IMG/VR virus record: IMGVR_UViG_3300042261_002386
Span: 1 to 23,458 of that record
Strand: one strand, 5' to 3'
DNA length: 23,458 nt
Source of the DNA: a virus
This document shows positions 23,051-23,458 of the stretch, piece by piece. The translations under genes and the position numbers were made by a program. The notes below the pieces were generated by a model, which was not told where the DNA came from, did not search any database, and saw only the letters and a program-made list of their open reading frames with translations. Each line of letters starts with the position of its first letter. Position 1 is the first letter of the stretch.

Positions 23051-23458
23051 CTACAATATTCCCCATTCTTTCAATTCGTTTTCAATAGCGTCTATGAATT
23101 TGAGGCATTCGGCCTTGCTAATTACTATTGCTTTGTGTGCTAAATCGTTTCGTTTATCTCTTCCATCGTCAACAAGACCATAATTTTTCCAAGGTAAGAT
23201 ATTTATTGATGCTTCCATCTTAGCACCGAGCTTCCGTGATTTACATCTAATAGTTTTCTGAGCACTTAGTTCCGACAGAACTTCATCAAGCACAGAAAAA
23301 GCCAATACAAACGGAAGATTATATGCTGTATCAGGCGCTTTTTCGTTGATAAATCCACATCCAGGTGCCAAATACACACGTGTTAGGCTATTTTGTATTT
23401 TGCGTAAAGCATTCCATGATTTTACTATTTCGTCTTTTCGAGTTTTGTTATTAATCAT
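23051..23458 (-). CDS. HEPN-motif protein, start at or beyond the window edge (135 aa visible)
   Basis: Helical protein with R103-N104-x3-H108 (RNDLAH) near the C-terminus. This is the R-x4-6-H signature of HEPN domains with the favoured polar residue after Arg, the active site of many HEPN ribonucleases in toxin-antitoxin and abortive systems. Helices precede (LPFVLAFSVLDEVLSELSAQ) and follow (AECLKFIDAIENELKEWGIL). The ATG is the last three bases of the window, so the real start may lie further right. The gene is AT-rich. The usual partner (a minimal nucleotidyltransferase) would be outside the window if present. Whether it is an active RNase is inferred from the motif only; some HEPN proteins are structural. 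Confidence 0.6.
   Translation of the reverse strand: MINNKTRKDEIVKSWNALRKIQNSLTRVYLAPGCGFINEKAPDTAYNLPFVLAFSVLDEVLSELSAQKTIRCKSRKLGAKMEASINILPWKNYGLVDDGRDKRNDLAHKAIVISKAECLKFIDAIENELKEWGIL

Overview
The window is dominated by one co-directional tailed-phage morphogenesis cluster (about 2337-21200, + strand). It is GC-rich, with genes that mostly overlap or sit a few bases apart behind strong Shine-Dalgarno sites. More AT-rich flanks carry minus-strand genes of non-structural character. Signal peptides, Gram-negative-style ribosome binding sites and a lambda/GTA-like long-tail gene set suggest a prophage or phage-derived island in a Gram-negative bacterium. The taxon cannot be fixed from sequence alone; a Desulfobacterota-type host is only an impression.

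Layout. 1-2007: two minus-strand secreted proteins of unknown function. 2008-2336: an intergenic zone with an array of A-tracts phased at about 10.5 bp (predicted curved DNA), a TATAAT box and a small palindrome just before the first phage gene. 2337-6544: head module, comprising a gpW/DUF6148-like protein (TTG start), a lambda-type portal, a prohead protease-scaffold-major capsid fusion with a well-placed internal start, and a DUF2190-like protein. 6565-7719: a 10-bp perfect hairpin, then a lysis-like cassette (small membrane protein, T7-lysozyme-type amidase, holin-like membrane protein). 7728-9441: head-tail connector and tail-completion genes. 9445-13213: tail tube, a tail-chaperone-like pair overlapping in the -1 frame, and the tape measure. 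13214-15378: two paralogous virion-like proteins, one with a Gly-rich insertion. 15381-20472: tail-tip module (Dit-like protein, Cys-rich BR0599/DUF2163-like hub, small membrane protein, 60-aa protein, J-like tip protein). 20478-21200: DUF2793-type fibre. 21402-23458: minus-strand cargo or host genes (HNH-like Cys4 protein, SRAP/YedK DNA-crosslink protein, HEPN-motif protein at the window edge).

The head, connector and tail genes together encode almost everything for a capsid with a long non-contractile tail (no sheath, baseplate wedge or spike was seen). No terminase, integrase, repressor or replication gene was recognised in the window. The cluster begins at the gpW position with its own promoter-like region, exactly where a terminase large subunit would normally precede it. 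It may therefore be a split or remodelled prophage, a decayed one, or a domesticated particle. The points most worth following are the nested capsid start, the -1 overlap with a slippery heptamer, the curved-DNA array, the missing packaging genes and the HNH/SRAP/HEPN flank.
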